Below, in pieces: positions 1 to 8,512 of a stretch of DNA of 64,000 nucleotides. Made by a program: the position numbers and the translations under genes. Origin of the DNA: an uncultured Roseburia sp. Lineage in GTDB: Bacteria > Bacillota_A > Clostridia > Lachnospirales > Lachnospiraceae. A model generated the notes under the pieces. It searched no databases. It was not told where the DNA came from and worked only from the letters and a program-made list of their open reading frames with translations. Each line of letters begins with the position of its first letter. Within the stretch, counting starts at the first letter, position 1. The stretch is taken from contig CAAEAE010000051.1 of NCBI GenBank assembly GCA_900753715.1, positions 1 through 64,000 on the forward strand, written 5' to 3'.

Positions 1-637
1 CACCGGATTTTCTCGGCAGAATGGAGCCGTCCGCCACAAACGCCACAAGCCCCTGCGCCTTTAACTGCTCCCTGATATACTGCTGGTCCTCAGCAAGAAA
101 CACCGCCTGCCTTACCTTTTTCATGTCAAGCGCCTTTGCAAACAACGTCTGTTCCACGCACTCCGGCAAAAGCTCAAAGAAAATCTTTTCCAGTTCTCTT
201 GCATTTACCGTCCTTCCGTTCGCCGGAAATCCCACCTCAAACCGTACCGTAAGATTCCCGGTTTCCGGCTCTATCTGGCTTGCCGTGCGCTCTAACACTT
301 CCTGCCCCGGACGGCTCATCGCAAGCAGTCCGCTCTTTCCGGAGCCCTTTGCCCGGAACGACAGCTTCTCTAACTGCCTTCCAAACTGCCGCAGCAGATA
401 ATCCTGCAATGCAATTCTCTGATAGCTGTTCCGGTATAGTTCCGCGGGAAATCCCGCCTGTTTTCCTGCCACACGCACGCTCACCTTCGAGGGCGCCGCA
501 AACGGGTCCCCCTGCACATGGTCAATCGACAACTGCCAGGTCCCAAATGTATAACATCCCCTCGTATCCTTATATGCCGGATATCCTTTATGGTCAATCT
601 GCCGTAACAGGTTTCTTAAATCACTTGCTGTCTTCAT
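1..637 (-). CDS. ABC-class predicted ATPase (ABC_ATPase family), 3' part outside window
   Basis: The reading frame opens at the ATG at 637 behind an AGAGGTAG ribosome binding site and runs off the left edge, leaving the first 212 residues. The start (MKTASDLRNLLRQIDHKGY), the KDTRGCYTFGTWQLSIDHVQ stretch, the QRIALQDYLLRQF helix and the ILPRKSG motif near the cut edge match the N-terminal region of the bacterial ABC_ATPase family (PF09818, recalled). That family puts its Walker A loop further downstream, so the nucleotide site is not visible here. Full-length members have roughly 550 residues. It starts 3 nt after the MoxR-type gene stops and is clearly in that operon. Function is unknown in the family; some members are misannotated as isopentenyl-diphosphate isomerase. 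Confidence 0.8.
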   Translation of the reverse strand, partial: MKTASDLRNLLRQIDHKGYPAYKDTRGCYTFGTWQLSIDHVQGDPFAAPSKVSVRVAGKQAGFPAELYRNSYQRIALQDYLLRQFGRQLEKLSFRAKGSGKSGLLAMSRPGQEVLERTASQIEPETGNLTVRFEVGFPANGRTVNARELEKIFFELLPECVEQTLFAKALDMKKVRQAVFLAEDQQYIREQLKAQGLVAFVADGSILPRKSG

Positions 638-640
638 ATA

Positions 641-2137
641 CTACCTCTGTAATTCTTTTAAAAGTTCTGCCCGTCTGCTTCCTATCATTAGTTCTCTATT
701 GTAATTTAAATAGCGTTCACTTGTATGCTCCGCCAAAAATTCCGCAGAGGCACTTCCCATCGTAAGCTCTGTCACAAATACGACAAGCTCCTGTCCATCC
801 GAAAATGCCTGCTCCATAAAGTCAAATGCCGCCTCTAACGCTTCGGATGCCTCTGTTTCTGCCGTCTCTAACGCCATCTGCTTCTCGTCAAATCCGCATT
901 TTGCCGCAAGAAAACACTCCTTTGCGCCCTGCGCAGCCTGCTCGCTGCCAGGAGAAAATTTCCGGATTTGTGCGAAAAGTTTCTTTTTTTCTACCGCCTC
1001 TTTTTCTGAAAGGAAGCCTTCTTTCTGTTCTCTGGCAAGAGCGGCTTCTCTTTCTGCAAGGAGGCTCTCATAAAACATCCCCGCATCCTCCGCCGTCTCG
1101 ATTCCCGCACGAAACTCTTTCAAAAATTCATACCACAAATCGGTCTCATGCTTTTCCTTCTGTGCACGCAGAAACCTTCGGTTTACGCCGTCAAGCAGCA
1201 GATTTGTGACACTGATACGCTCATCAAACGCAGCCTCATAAATTCGTGCATAAATCTGTGCGCTCACCCGTCCCTTTAAGATTTCCTCGATTCCGTAATC
1301 ATCCTGATACTTGCGGTACAGTTCTAAGTAAGCTGCCACATCCTCTGCCACTTCCCTGTGGTGTAAAAATTCATAGACCGTATCCTCCGTGACCGGAATG
1401 TCCATCTCCTCATACAGATACAAAAGACTGCTCAAATCCTCCCAGCCGCGCGCCGTCACAAACTGCATTCCATCGACATCGGATTCCACCCGGTAGAAAT
1501 TGCCCTCCCGAAGCTCCAGATAACTTAAAATTGCACGGTGAAGCCCGCGGCTTAAGGCATATTCTTTCCAGACCCCGTAATCCGCGGAAATTTCCAGATA
1601 ACGGACACGGTCCAATGTCACCATATCAAAATCCCGCACGGACTTATTGTATTCCGGCGGATTTCCTGCCGCCACAATCACCCAGCCCTCCGGCACTGCC
1701 TGGTTGCCAAAGGTCTTGCACTGCAAAAACTGTAACATCGCCGGCGCAAGTGTCTCGGAGACACAGTTGATTTCATCGATAAACAAAATTCCTTCCCGAA
1801 GCCCGGTCTCCTTTATCTTACGGTACACGCTGGCAATAATCTCACTCATCGTATATTCCGTCACCGAATGTGTCGTCCCGTCAAACTCCTCTTCCCGGAT
1901 AAACGGAAGTCCCACGGCGCTCTGTCTGGTGTGGTGGGTAATCGTATAGGAAATCAGTCCAATCCTGCATTCCCTTGCCACCTGCTCCATAATCTGTGTC
2001 TTTCCGATTCCCGGCGGTCCAATCAGCAACATCGGACGCTGTCTGACTGCCGGAATCCGGTAGATGCCGTCTTCATCCTTTTTCAAATATGCCTGCACGG
2101 TATGTTTTAACTCTTCTTTTGCCTCTTTGATATTCAT
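641..2137 (-). CDS. MoxR-type AAA+ ATPase
   Basis: A 498-residue AAA+ ATPase. Walker A is GPPGIGKT at about residues 40-47 and Walker B is ILFIDEINC at about 117-125, followed by a sensor-1 region (VIVAAGNPPEYNKS). The N-terminal two thirds is the AAA core. The C-terminal ~200 residues are charged, helical and rich in E/K. MoxR proteins work as chaperone-like ATPases with VWA-domain partners, often for metal-centre or complex maturation, and the gene directly upstream encodes such a partner (22 nt gap). It starts at ATG 2137 with GGGAG about 10 nt upstream. The client complex is unknown; membership of the MoxR/AAA_5 group is inferred from motifs and the VWA neighbour. Confidence 0.85.
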   Translation of the reverse strand: MNIKEAKEELKHTVQAYLKKDEDGIYRIPAVRQRPMLLIGPPGIGKTQIMEQVARECRIGLISYTITHHTRQSAVGLPFIREEEFDGTTHSVTEYTMSEIIASVYRKIKETGLREGILFIDEINCVSETLAPAMLQFLQCKTFGNQAVPEGWVIVAAGNPPEYNKSVRDFDMVTLDRVRYLEISADYGVWKEYALSRGLHRAILSYLELREGNFYRVESDVDGMQFVTARGWEDLSSLLYLYEEMDIPVTEDTVYEFLHHREVAEDVAAYLELYRKYQDDYGIEEILKGRVSAQIYARIYEAAFDERISVTNLLLDGVNRRFLRAQKEKHETDLWYEFLKEFRAGIETAEDAGMFYESLLAEREAALAREQKEGFLSEKEAVEKKKLFAQIRKFSPGSEQAAQGAKECFLAAKCGFDEKQMALETAETEASEALEAAFDFMEQAFSDGQELVVFVTELTMGSASAEFLAEHTSERYLNYNRELMIGSRRAELLKELQR

Positions 2138-2158
2138 ATCTGTTTACTCCCACACTCT

Positions 2159-3481
2159 TTATTGTATTTCGGAAAGTCCCGCCACCTCGGCACGCATTGC
2201 CCACGGCGGCACGGCTGACATATCACAGTCCTCCGGAAACAGAAACGCTGTTTTATACGGCGGTGCCTGTTTTGGATAAATGCCTTTTCCATCGGTAAAA
2301 TAAAGCATTCCACAGAGATTTTGCAGCTTTCCCTCTTTTAACAGTTCCCCTACATAGGCAAACGCCGGTCGAAAATCCGTTCCGCCGCCTCCCTCAATCG
2401 TATAATTTTTTAAAAACTGTTCCAATTGCACAGTATTTGTAATAATATCATCCCGCTGTACTCTATTATCGCACTGTACCACATGGATTCTTGCATCCCC
2501 GAAAAAATAATTTTTCTGATTCAGAATCGAAAATGTCTCCCGTAAAAACGCTTCGACTAATTCCCCTCTCGTGGAGTCGCTCGTATCCACAACAATCACA
2601 AACTCACGGATTTTGTAGGCTTCCCGGCTCTCAATCGGTTCCACAAGCGGCAGATTCCCATAAAGGCGCAGTCCATAGGAATAAAAGTTCATGTCAAACT
2701 CCTCCGGGTCAATCCGAAGTTCCTCCCGCAGCATTGCAAATTTCCGCAAAAAATCTCCATACGTCCGCTTTTTCTTTCCTGCAAGCGCTAACGCAGCAAG
2801 CAGCTTTTCCCCTTCCTGCCTGCTCTCCTTACTGCCCTGCCGCTCCTGTTCCATCGCGGTCTGTCTGGCAATCTTTTTCCACATTTCCTGATTTTTCTGC
2901 GCGGCGGAGGGAAGCATGCCTCCCTGCTTTTCCTTCGGCCAGAATGAATGGTCATCCGTATAAAATTCAACTGCCAGCTCCGTGAGTTCGCTCTGGTTAT
3001 AGCGTCCTAACTGCCGATAGATGACTGCCGCCGAAAGTGCCGTTTTTTCCTTCTTTTGCAGTTCTTCAAGTTCTGTGTAAATGTTTTTTCGGAGAAAACT
3101 TAAGATACGTCTGGTGCAGGGCTTTTCCATCTTGTCGATGACATACTCCACACCGATATCACACGCTAAATTCCAGCGGTTTCTCTCCCTGTTTCCTGCA
3201 ATCCACAGATGCGAAAACAGGCAGTGCAGCACGCTGTGAAGATAGGCGCGGTCGAGGAATGCCGGATTTTGCTTATAAACACGGATGACATGTTCCGGTG
3301 CAAAATACAAATAGGCTCCGTCCGTGGCAAGCGCCTTTAACGCAGGGTTTGCCTTCCAGTTTAGCGCAGACAGCGCAATCTTTAAAAAGCGCAGGTCCAG
3401 ATATACTTCCTGCCTCGTCTGCTCCAAAACCTTTTTCCCCATCTCCTCCTGCCATTCCTCTTCTGTCTGTGCGTGACGCAT
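2159..3481 (-). CDS. VWA-like / putative metallopeptidase-domain protein (DUF2201 type)
   Basis: A 440-residue protein with two parts. The N-terminal half carries HSVLHCLFSH (about residues 83-92), which resembles the zinc-binding helix of the DUF2201 putative metallopeptidase domain. The C-terminal half carries a VWA-like fold with the metal-site motif DTSDS (FVIVVDTSDSTRGELVEAFL) and a downstream TDGKG. This is the usual partner of MoxR-type ATPases, and the MoxR gene follows 21 nt downstream. The frame can open at GTG 3484, but GGAGG sits only 2 nt from it and 5 nt from ATG 3481, so 3481 is preferred. Whether the HxxxH residues hold zinc or cleave peptides cannot be judged from sequence. 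Confidence 0.8.
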   Translation of the reverse strand: MRHAQTEEEWQEEMGKKVLEQTRQEVYLDLRFLKIALSALNWKANPALKALATDGAYLYFAPEHVIRVYKQNPAFLDRAYLHSVLHCLFSHLWIAGNRERNRWNLACDIGVEYVIDKMEKPCTRRILSFLRKNIYTELEELQKKEKTALSAAVIYRQLGRYNQSELTELAVEFYTDDHSFWPKEKQGGMLPSAAQKNQEMWKKIARQTAMEQERQGSKESRQEGEKLLAALALAGKKKRTYGDFLRKFAMLREELRIDPEEFDMNFYSYGLRLYGNLPLVEPIESREAYKIREFVIVVDTSDSTRGELVEAFLRETFSILNQKNYFFGDARIHVVQCDNRVQRDDIITNTVQLEQFLKNYTIEGGGGTDFRPAFAYVGELLKEGKLQNLCGMLYFTDGKGIYPKQAPPYKTAFLFPEDCDMSAVPPWAMRAEVAGLSEIQ

Positions 3482-3493
3482 CACTGCCTCCTT

Positions 3494-4492
3494 TTAAAAA
3501 TCATCAAATGTATAACGTGCTCCCTTTGCGGTCTCATAATACTCTTTTTTCCATGCCATAAGGCTCGCCGCACCTTCTGTCCAGTCCGCCGCCACCGCCT
3601 CTTCTAAGAGTACCAGAAGCGTTTCCTTGGAAAAATATTTCTTCTCACACATAAAATGAAGCACCTCAAGCCTGGCATCGCGAACCAGCCGCTTTCCGAT
3701 ATGTTCCTGCTGTTCGTTGAAATAGCCCTCATATAACAGGCGGCTTTCTCTTGACAGCTCCACCGGATAGAGCAGGCGGTCAAGTGCGAACTGTCCGGTG
3801 ATATCACGACTCTCCTCGACGCATATCTTTGGAAAAATGGCATCATATTCTGCAAATGCAATTTTCCCGTCCCGGAAGCACTGTCTTGCCCGAAATCCCT
3901 CCCCTGTAATATTTCTTCCAAACAGATGTGCCGGTGCAATCTCATCGTAGGTCTCAAAAAATTCAGGGTAAAGCACTGCCGCTTCGGTCTTTGTCCCGTT
4001 TTCAAAAAACACTTCCACCGTAAAAGAAATCCGGCTCAAAAGCTGTTTTAACCCGCTTTTTTCCAGAACACTGCCGCGGATTTTTAGCTTCTTTAAGCTG
4101 ACGCAGTTCATAAACACGTCGCTTCCAAGCTCCTCCACCGCTTTTCCGACTATCAGCTCCGATAAATTCTTACAATTGTAAAACGTGCAGTCCCCGATTT
4201 TTCGGATGGCATCCGGAAGCTCTAACACCGAGAGATTTTCTCCGCAAATCTCCCCGGACGCCAAAGAAGGTTCCTTCGCCCGTGCTTCCTCTATAAGTGC
4301 TTCTGCTTCCTTTGTAAGATGTGCGCTCCTTGCAAAGCAGTAAGCGCCGATTTCCGTTACCGGATATCCTCCGATTTGCTCCGGCACCACAAGCTCCGGT
4401 GATGTTCCATATGCCCTTAAAAGCGTTACCGCATCCTCTCCGTTTTTTTCAGCCAGAAACCCGTTTTGAAACAGATACCGTTCTTCCATCAT
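3494..4492 (-). CDS. Leucine-rich repeat (BspA/LRR_5-like) protein
   Basis: A 332-residue cytoplasmic-looking protein without signal peptide or membrane segment. Residues 20-55 and 95-150 hold BspA/LRR_5-type repeats: VPEQIGGYPVTEIGAYCF, then LPDAIRKIGDCTFYNCKNL and AVEELGSDVFMNCVSLKKL. The C-terminal ~150 residues are a helical region of unknown type (LDRLLYPVELSRESRLLYEG). It is the first gene of the LRR / VWA-like / MoxR / ABC-class ATPase module and starts only 16 nt after the GT2-GtrA gene stops, with no terminator between. A role as the recognition subunit of the MoxR-VWA pair is my inference from gene order. Confidence 0.75.
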   Translation of the reverse strand: MMEERYLFQNGFLAEKNGEDAVTLLRAYGTSPELVVPEQIGGYPVTEIGAYCFARSAHLTKEAEALIEEARAKEPSLASGEICGENLSVLELPDAIRKIGDCTFYNCKNLSELIVGKAVEELGSDVFMNCVSLKKLKIRGSVLEKSGLKQLLSRISFTVEVFFENGTKTEAAVLYPEFFETYDEIAPAHLFGRNITGEGFRARQCFRDGKIAFAEYDAIFPKICVEESRDITGQFALDRLLYPVELSRESRLLYEGYFNEQQEHIGKRLVRDARLEVLHFMCEKKYFSKETLLVLLEEAVAADWTEGAASLMAWKKEYYETAKGARYTFDDF

Positions 4493-4508
4493 TCCACCAA
4501 CGCTCCTT

Positions 4509-5597
4509 CTATGCTTTTTTCCGGAAAATGAGACGGTGCTGAATCTGAAAACTTACAAAGAACAGACATGTGTCCACGAGAACCTTCACAAGCGTTGCCT
4601 CCCAATGTAAAAGTCCGGTAAAGAAGTAGACAAGCCCTGCCGAGCAAAGCATCTGTACTGCCACTAACCCGTAGTAAGCCGCCGCTTCCCTTGTAAGATT
4701 CCCGGATGCCTTAAACACAACCATCCGGTTTGCAAAGAAATTACACGCTGAGGAAATCACACGTGCAGCTATCGTGGAGAGAAAAATCGGTACGGCCCCT
4801 CCACTGCCCCGAAACACAAGTGCAGAAAAAATCCAGAATGCTAAAATGTCAATCAGGGACGCTCCAAGCGAAGACAGCGTATATTTCAAAAAATACTGGA
4901 ACATCACACCATAAATCTTAAGTGAGTCCTTCACCGGATGAAAGTGTGTCTCCGAATTGTCATTGATATAAATCGTTTCAATGGGGACCTCCACCAGCGG
5001 AATTTCCGCTCGGGATGCTTCAATCAGCATCCCGATTTCATACTCAAACCGCTCCCCCGGAAGTTCTGTCATCATCGGAAGGTGTTTTGCGGCAATTCCA
5101 CGCAGTCCGGTCTGTGTATCATGAATCAGTTTTCCATATAACAGCCGGAACACGATGGTTGTAATTTTATTTCCGTAACGGCTCTTAAATGGCACCTGTT
5201 CCTCGTCAAAATTGCGCGTGCCAAGAATCAGCGCTTCGGGCTGTTCCACAAGTGCCTGTGCGACCGCAAACGTGTCTTTTGGGCTGTGCTGCCCGTCACT
5301 GTCCGCGGTGACAACCCCCGCCGCATCCCCAAATTGTTCCATGCAGTATGCAAACCCTGTCTTTAATGCCCTTCCTTTGCCACGATTTTTCTCGTGATGG
5401 AGCACACACACCTCCGGTTCGGCGGAAAGGTTTTCAAAAATGTTCTGACATTCCTCTCTGCTTCCGTCATCCACAAGAAGAATCCTGCAAAATCCGATTC
5501 TGATTAACTCCATGACATAAGCCGTCAGTTTTTCATCAGGATTCAGGGATGGGATTAACACCACTGTCTCCTGTTTTGCTCTCTCCTTGCTCTCCAT
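4509..5597 (-). CDS. GT2 glycosyltransferase fused to GtrA-like flippase domain
   Basis: A 362-residue two-domain protein. Residues 10-225 are a GT2 (dolichyl-phosphate-mannose-synthase-like) domain: VVLIPSLNPDEKL, ILLVDDGS, NRGKGRALKTGFAY, TADSDGQHSP and DTQTGLRG. Residues 235-358 hold four hydrophobic segments typical of GtrA (FFANRMVVFK is the GtrA signature). Such fusions make a polyprenyl-phosphate sugar and move it across the membrane as donor for outward-facing transferases. It is the last gene of the XrtG cluster and its start lies 62 nt inside the preceding gene. The ATG at 5597 has GGAGAAG upstream, and the GT2 fold begins at residue 10, so a later start would cut the domain. The sugar is unknown. 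Confidence 0.88.
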   Translation of the reverse strand: MESKERAKQETVVLIPSLNPDEKLTAYVMELIRIGFCRILLVDDGSREECQNIFENLSAEPEVCVLHHEKNRGKGRALKTGFAYCMEQFGDAAGVVTADSDGQHSPKDTFAVAQALVEQPEALILGTRNFDEEQVPFKSRYGNKITTIVFRLLYGKLIHDTQTGLRGIAAKHLPMMTELPGERFEYEIGMLIEASRAEIPLVEVPIETIYINDNSETHFHPVKDSLKIYGVMFQYFLKYTLSSLGASLIDILAFWIFSALVFRGSGGAVPIFLSTIAARVISSACNFFANRMVVFKASGNLTREAAAYYGLVAVQMLCSAGLVYFFTGLLHWEATLVKVLVDTCLFFVSFQIQHRLIFRKKA

Positions 5598-8037
5598 TTT
5601 CTAGCTTCTCCTTCCCGTAACGTTTTTTGCACCACAGCAGAAATAAAATCGTAAGCACCGCTCCTGCGGTACTCATTGCGATTCCCTCCGCCAGATAGGG
5701 ATACCGCATCGTGATAATAGTCATTCCGCTGTCCACATATAATAACGCCTGTTTTGCCGTGATATGCTCTTCGCTCTCAAAAATATCATGATATGCCAGC
5801 GTCGTATTAACGCCATCTTCTTCAGAGGTAATTGTAATCTGATTTCTGCCGTACTCCACGGTAACCGGCACGATTTCCCGCTGCGGCAGAATGCTTCTGT
5901 CCATCCCGAAAATATCGTTAAAAAGATTTTCTAGCAGCACATCCTGCGTCAGCATATAGTGATAACTGAGGTTTAATCCTAAAAATATAATATTCTCATT
6001 TTCGCCTGTTCCATAAAATGCCTCGGAAAGTCCGTTGTCTTCAAACGTTCCTTTCACCTCGGTCAGTCCGTTTAAATACACCGTCTGCCAGTTCGAATAC
6101 CCCTGTGCAAACAGCGCACAGTCTAATTCTTCTCCCCCGACCGAAAGAATCGGATAGCCGTTTTCAAATAAAATACTACTGCAGGAAACCCCAAGAAACT
6201 CCTGCACCTTCAAACGCTCATTTGTCGGGATTCCATCTGCGCTGATGACCACCTTTGTGCCATTCTCCGAAAGTTTTCGCACCAGCTCCTCTGCCGCTGT
6301 CTTATCCGTATAGGTAAAATGGTCGAGATAAACCACCTTGTAGGCAGACAGTTCTTCAAAGCTGTAATCATCCAGATTTGCGGAGTCCGTCTCCTCCATA
6401 TCCGGGTAGAGGAATGAAAGCACTTTCGCAGAACCTCCGATTCCAATTGCATCATACTGCGTGCGGATGCCGAAGGTTCTATCGGCCGCCATATGATAAA
6501 GCACATATCCATCGTTTTCTTCTATCTTTTCATAGCCAAGTCTTGCGGCACACTCCGTCGCATAGTCTACATCCCAGCTTTTATTTTTCATCATGGAAAT
6601 CTGAATTAAGACCGTATCGTTTCCCATCTCAAGTGCTCTGTCAAACAGATACAGATAATTTCCATCTTCAACCGCCTGGTTTAATTCCACAATGCGGTTT
6701 GCCGTCGCTGCCGACTGCCAGCCGGCACCAAATGCCCCCTGCACCTTTTGGTCTCCAAAGTCCGAAACCAGATACGGTGCTGTCGCACCGAGCGAACTTC
6801 CGTCGAGAAGCGCCAGCCGCTGCCTGGTCACTTCCTTTGCCTTCGTAATCAGTGTCGTATCTGAAAGCTCTTTTAAATTTTCTTCCGCAGTCTGCGTTCC
6901 CATACCTGAATAAAACAGTGAAACCGACGGTATCACATCTGCAACTAAAAGCAGACAGCAGACCCAGATGAATGGTTTCTTTAACGTGTCCCACAATAAA
7001 AAGCTGTATAAAATCATGCAAAGTGCAATCGAAATAAACCGTAACATCCAAAGATACTGGCTTCCCGGCAGTTTTTCAAGCACCGGATACATGGAGGACG
7101 TCGTACAAAAGAAAATCACAACCGCCGTAAAGAATCCCGGCATCGATTTTCTGTGGCTGCAAAGCCCACCGAATACTGCCAGCACAAATGCCGCAAGTCC
7201 GAAATAAAAAGTGACATTGTTGCTCTCATACCGGTAAAACGGATTTAAGGAAATCCACGCATCCTGGAAAAATCCCTTCATTACCTGCGAGCTGTCCGTC
7301 GATGTAATTCCACCCTTTAGGGAAGCGTAAAGCCAGATTCCAATCAGAAGAAACGGCAATAACAGGCTTATGATTACCGTCAGACATTTTTTGCTCTGCC
7401 GGTTTAAAATCTTGTAAAACAACAGGAAAATGAGAAGCGCTAACGCAATCATTCCCGCATATCCCACATGACACAACAAAATTCCGGTAAAAATCAGAAC
7501 AATCCATTTGATACTTTTTTCACAATCCTCCATCAAAAACTGATGAATGTGATAAATGAGAAGCGGAAGCAGCACCATGGACAACGACCGCGGCAGATTT
7601 CCTTCTCCAAACAGCGCATACAGGTTGTTTGGCATAAAAAACCACAGCACCCCTAGGAATGCTCCAAAAACCGGACGATTCTTTTTCACTCCGATAAAAA
7701 GCCAGGACAATGCCCCGAAGAACAGAATCAGTCCCACATATACCAGATAGCCCGAAAGTGCTTCACCGCCCGCAAGCATCTGGCAGAATGCCAGCACATA
7801 GATGGGAAGCGGTGCCCAGTAACGCATCATCTGAACGCCGTTATACCACAGATTATCATAGAGTGGATACCAGTTTCCTGCCTTGATATTCTGATACAGA
7901 ATATCTCCCTTATAGATATGGCAGAGCGTATCGGAACCGGACGGATAATTTCCGCCTATCGCAACCATCCACACCACTGCCCCGGCGATAAGCGCATAAA
8001 GTAACACCGCCGCTGTAATGCCAAGTTTCTTCTTCAA
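5536..8037 (-). CDS. Large PTPS-related polytopic membrane protein (XrtG locus)
   Basis: An ~833-residue protein. The N-terminal half has about ten membrane segments and the opening GGNYPSGSDTLCHIYKGDIL / GNWYPLYDNLWYNG, matching the 6-pyruvoyl-tetrahydropterin-synthase-related membrane family (PF10131, recalled) with YfhO-like topology. The C-terminal half, from about residue 400, is a large soluble domain presumably outside the cell. A last membrane helix precedes a basic tail (CKKRYGKEKL). The frame opens at TTG 8058, but AAGGAG lies about 8 nt before TTG 8037, which starts just before the first helix, so 8037 is preferred. It sits between a PTPS-fold gene and the GT2-GtrA gene. By analogy with GT-C-like proteins it may transfer a lipid-linked sugar; this is inference. 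Confidence 0.8.
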   Translation of the reverse strand: MKKKLGITAAVLLYALIAGAVVWMVAIGGNYPSGSDTLCHIYKGDILYQNIKAGNWYPLYDNLWYNGVQMMRYWAPLPIYVLAFCQMLAGGEALSGYLVYVGLILFFGALSWLFIGVKKNRPVFGAFLGVLWFFMPNNLYALFGEGNLPRSLSMVLLPLLIYHIHQFLMEDCEKSIKWIVLIFTGILLCHVGYAGMIALALLIFLLFYKILNRQSKKCLTVIISLLLPFLLIGIWLYASLKGGITSTDSSQVMKGFFQDAWISLNPFYRYESNNVTFYFGLAAFVLAVFGGLCSHRKSMPGFFTAVVIFFCTTSSMYPVLEKLPGSQYLWMLRFISIALCMILYSFLLWDTLKKPFIWVCCLLLVADVIPSVSLFYSGMGTQTAEENLKELSDTTLITKAKEVTRQRLALLDGSSLGATAPYLVSDFGDQKVQGAFGAGWQSAATANRIVELNQAVEDGNYLYLFDRALEMGNDTVLIQISMMKNKSWDVDYATECAARLGYEKIEENDGYVLYHMAADRTFGIRTQYDAIGIGGSAKVLSFLYPDMEETDSANLDDYSFEELSAYKVVYLDHFTYTDKTAAEELVRKLSENGTKVVISADGIPTNERLKVQEFLGVSCSSILFENGYPILSVGGEELDCALFAQGYSNWQTVYLNGLTEVKGTFEDNGLSEAFYGTGENENIIFLGLNLSYHYMLTQDVLLENLFNDIFGMDRSILPQREIVPVTVEYGRNQITITSEEDGVNTTLAYHDIFESEEHITAKQALLYVDSGMTIITMRYPYLAEGIAMSTAGAVLTILFLLWCKKRYGKEKLENGEQGESKTGDSGVNPIPES

Positions 8038-8050
8038 CGGTCTTTTCTCC

Positions 8051-8512
8051 TTACTCAATAATTCCGTCCACCACGGACTCTATGATGAAGTCAATCGTCT
8101 CTTTGGAATTGCGCTCCATCGCACGGATAAACTCCATATCATCCTGATAGCCCAAAATATAACTTCTCGTCGGCGTCTCACTGCTTTCCATCATAATCAG
8201 TTCTCCTCCGATTTTGCGGACGATATCACGGATTTCTCCAACAAAATAGTCTGCCATATTTTCAAGTGTCGGAACAATCACGTCAAATGGTTCCATTTCA
8301 TTCATAACCCGGTTCTGGTATTTTTCAAAGTACGATTCAATTGCACGCTCAAATTCATTGAACTGCACAAACTTGTCGTTATTTTTCATGATACATACCA
8401 TAAATTCCCAGGTATGCGGGTGTGTCTGCCCCTGCTTTCCATTAATGATAATATAATGGCTGGCATTCAAGTAAAATTTAAACTTATATTCCCGATACAG
8501 CTTCACATCCAT
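8051..8512 (-). CDS. PTPS/QueD-fold protein, XrtG-associated (paralogue A)
   Basis: A 153-residue protein with the 6-pyruvoyl-tetrahydropterin synthase fold. The three zinc histidines are recognisable: H19 in NASHY and H31/H33 in THPHTWEF. VPTLEN corresponds to the family's PTxEN turn, and ESSETPT near the C-terminus to the substrate-binding Glu. The Asp-His pair of the family's LDHxxLN motif is missing; that position reads KYQNRVMNEMEPF. Pterin or deazapurine synthesis is therefore doubtful and a different role is likely. A second, shorter paralogue with the same YQNR..N.ME.F variant is encoded at 13309-13680. The start ATG 8512 (GGGAAAAG upstream) lies 29 nt inside the preceding gene. Confidence 0.82.
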   Translation of the reverse strand: MDVKLYREYKFKFYLNASHYIIINGKQGQTHPHTWEFMVCIMKNNDKFVQFNEFERAIESYFEKYQNRVMNEMEPFDVIVPTLENMADYFVGEIRDIVRKIGGELIMMESSETPTRSYILGYQDDMEFIRAMERNSKETIDFIIESVVDGIIE

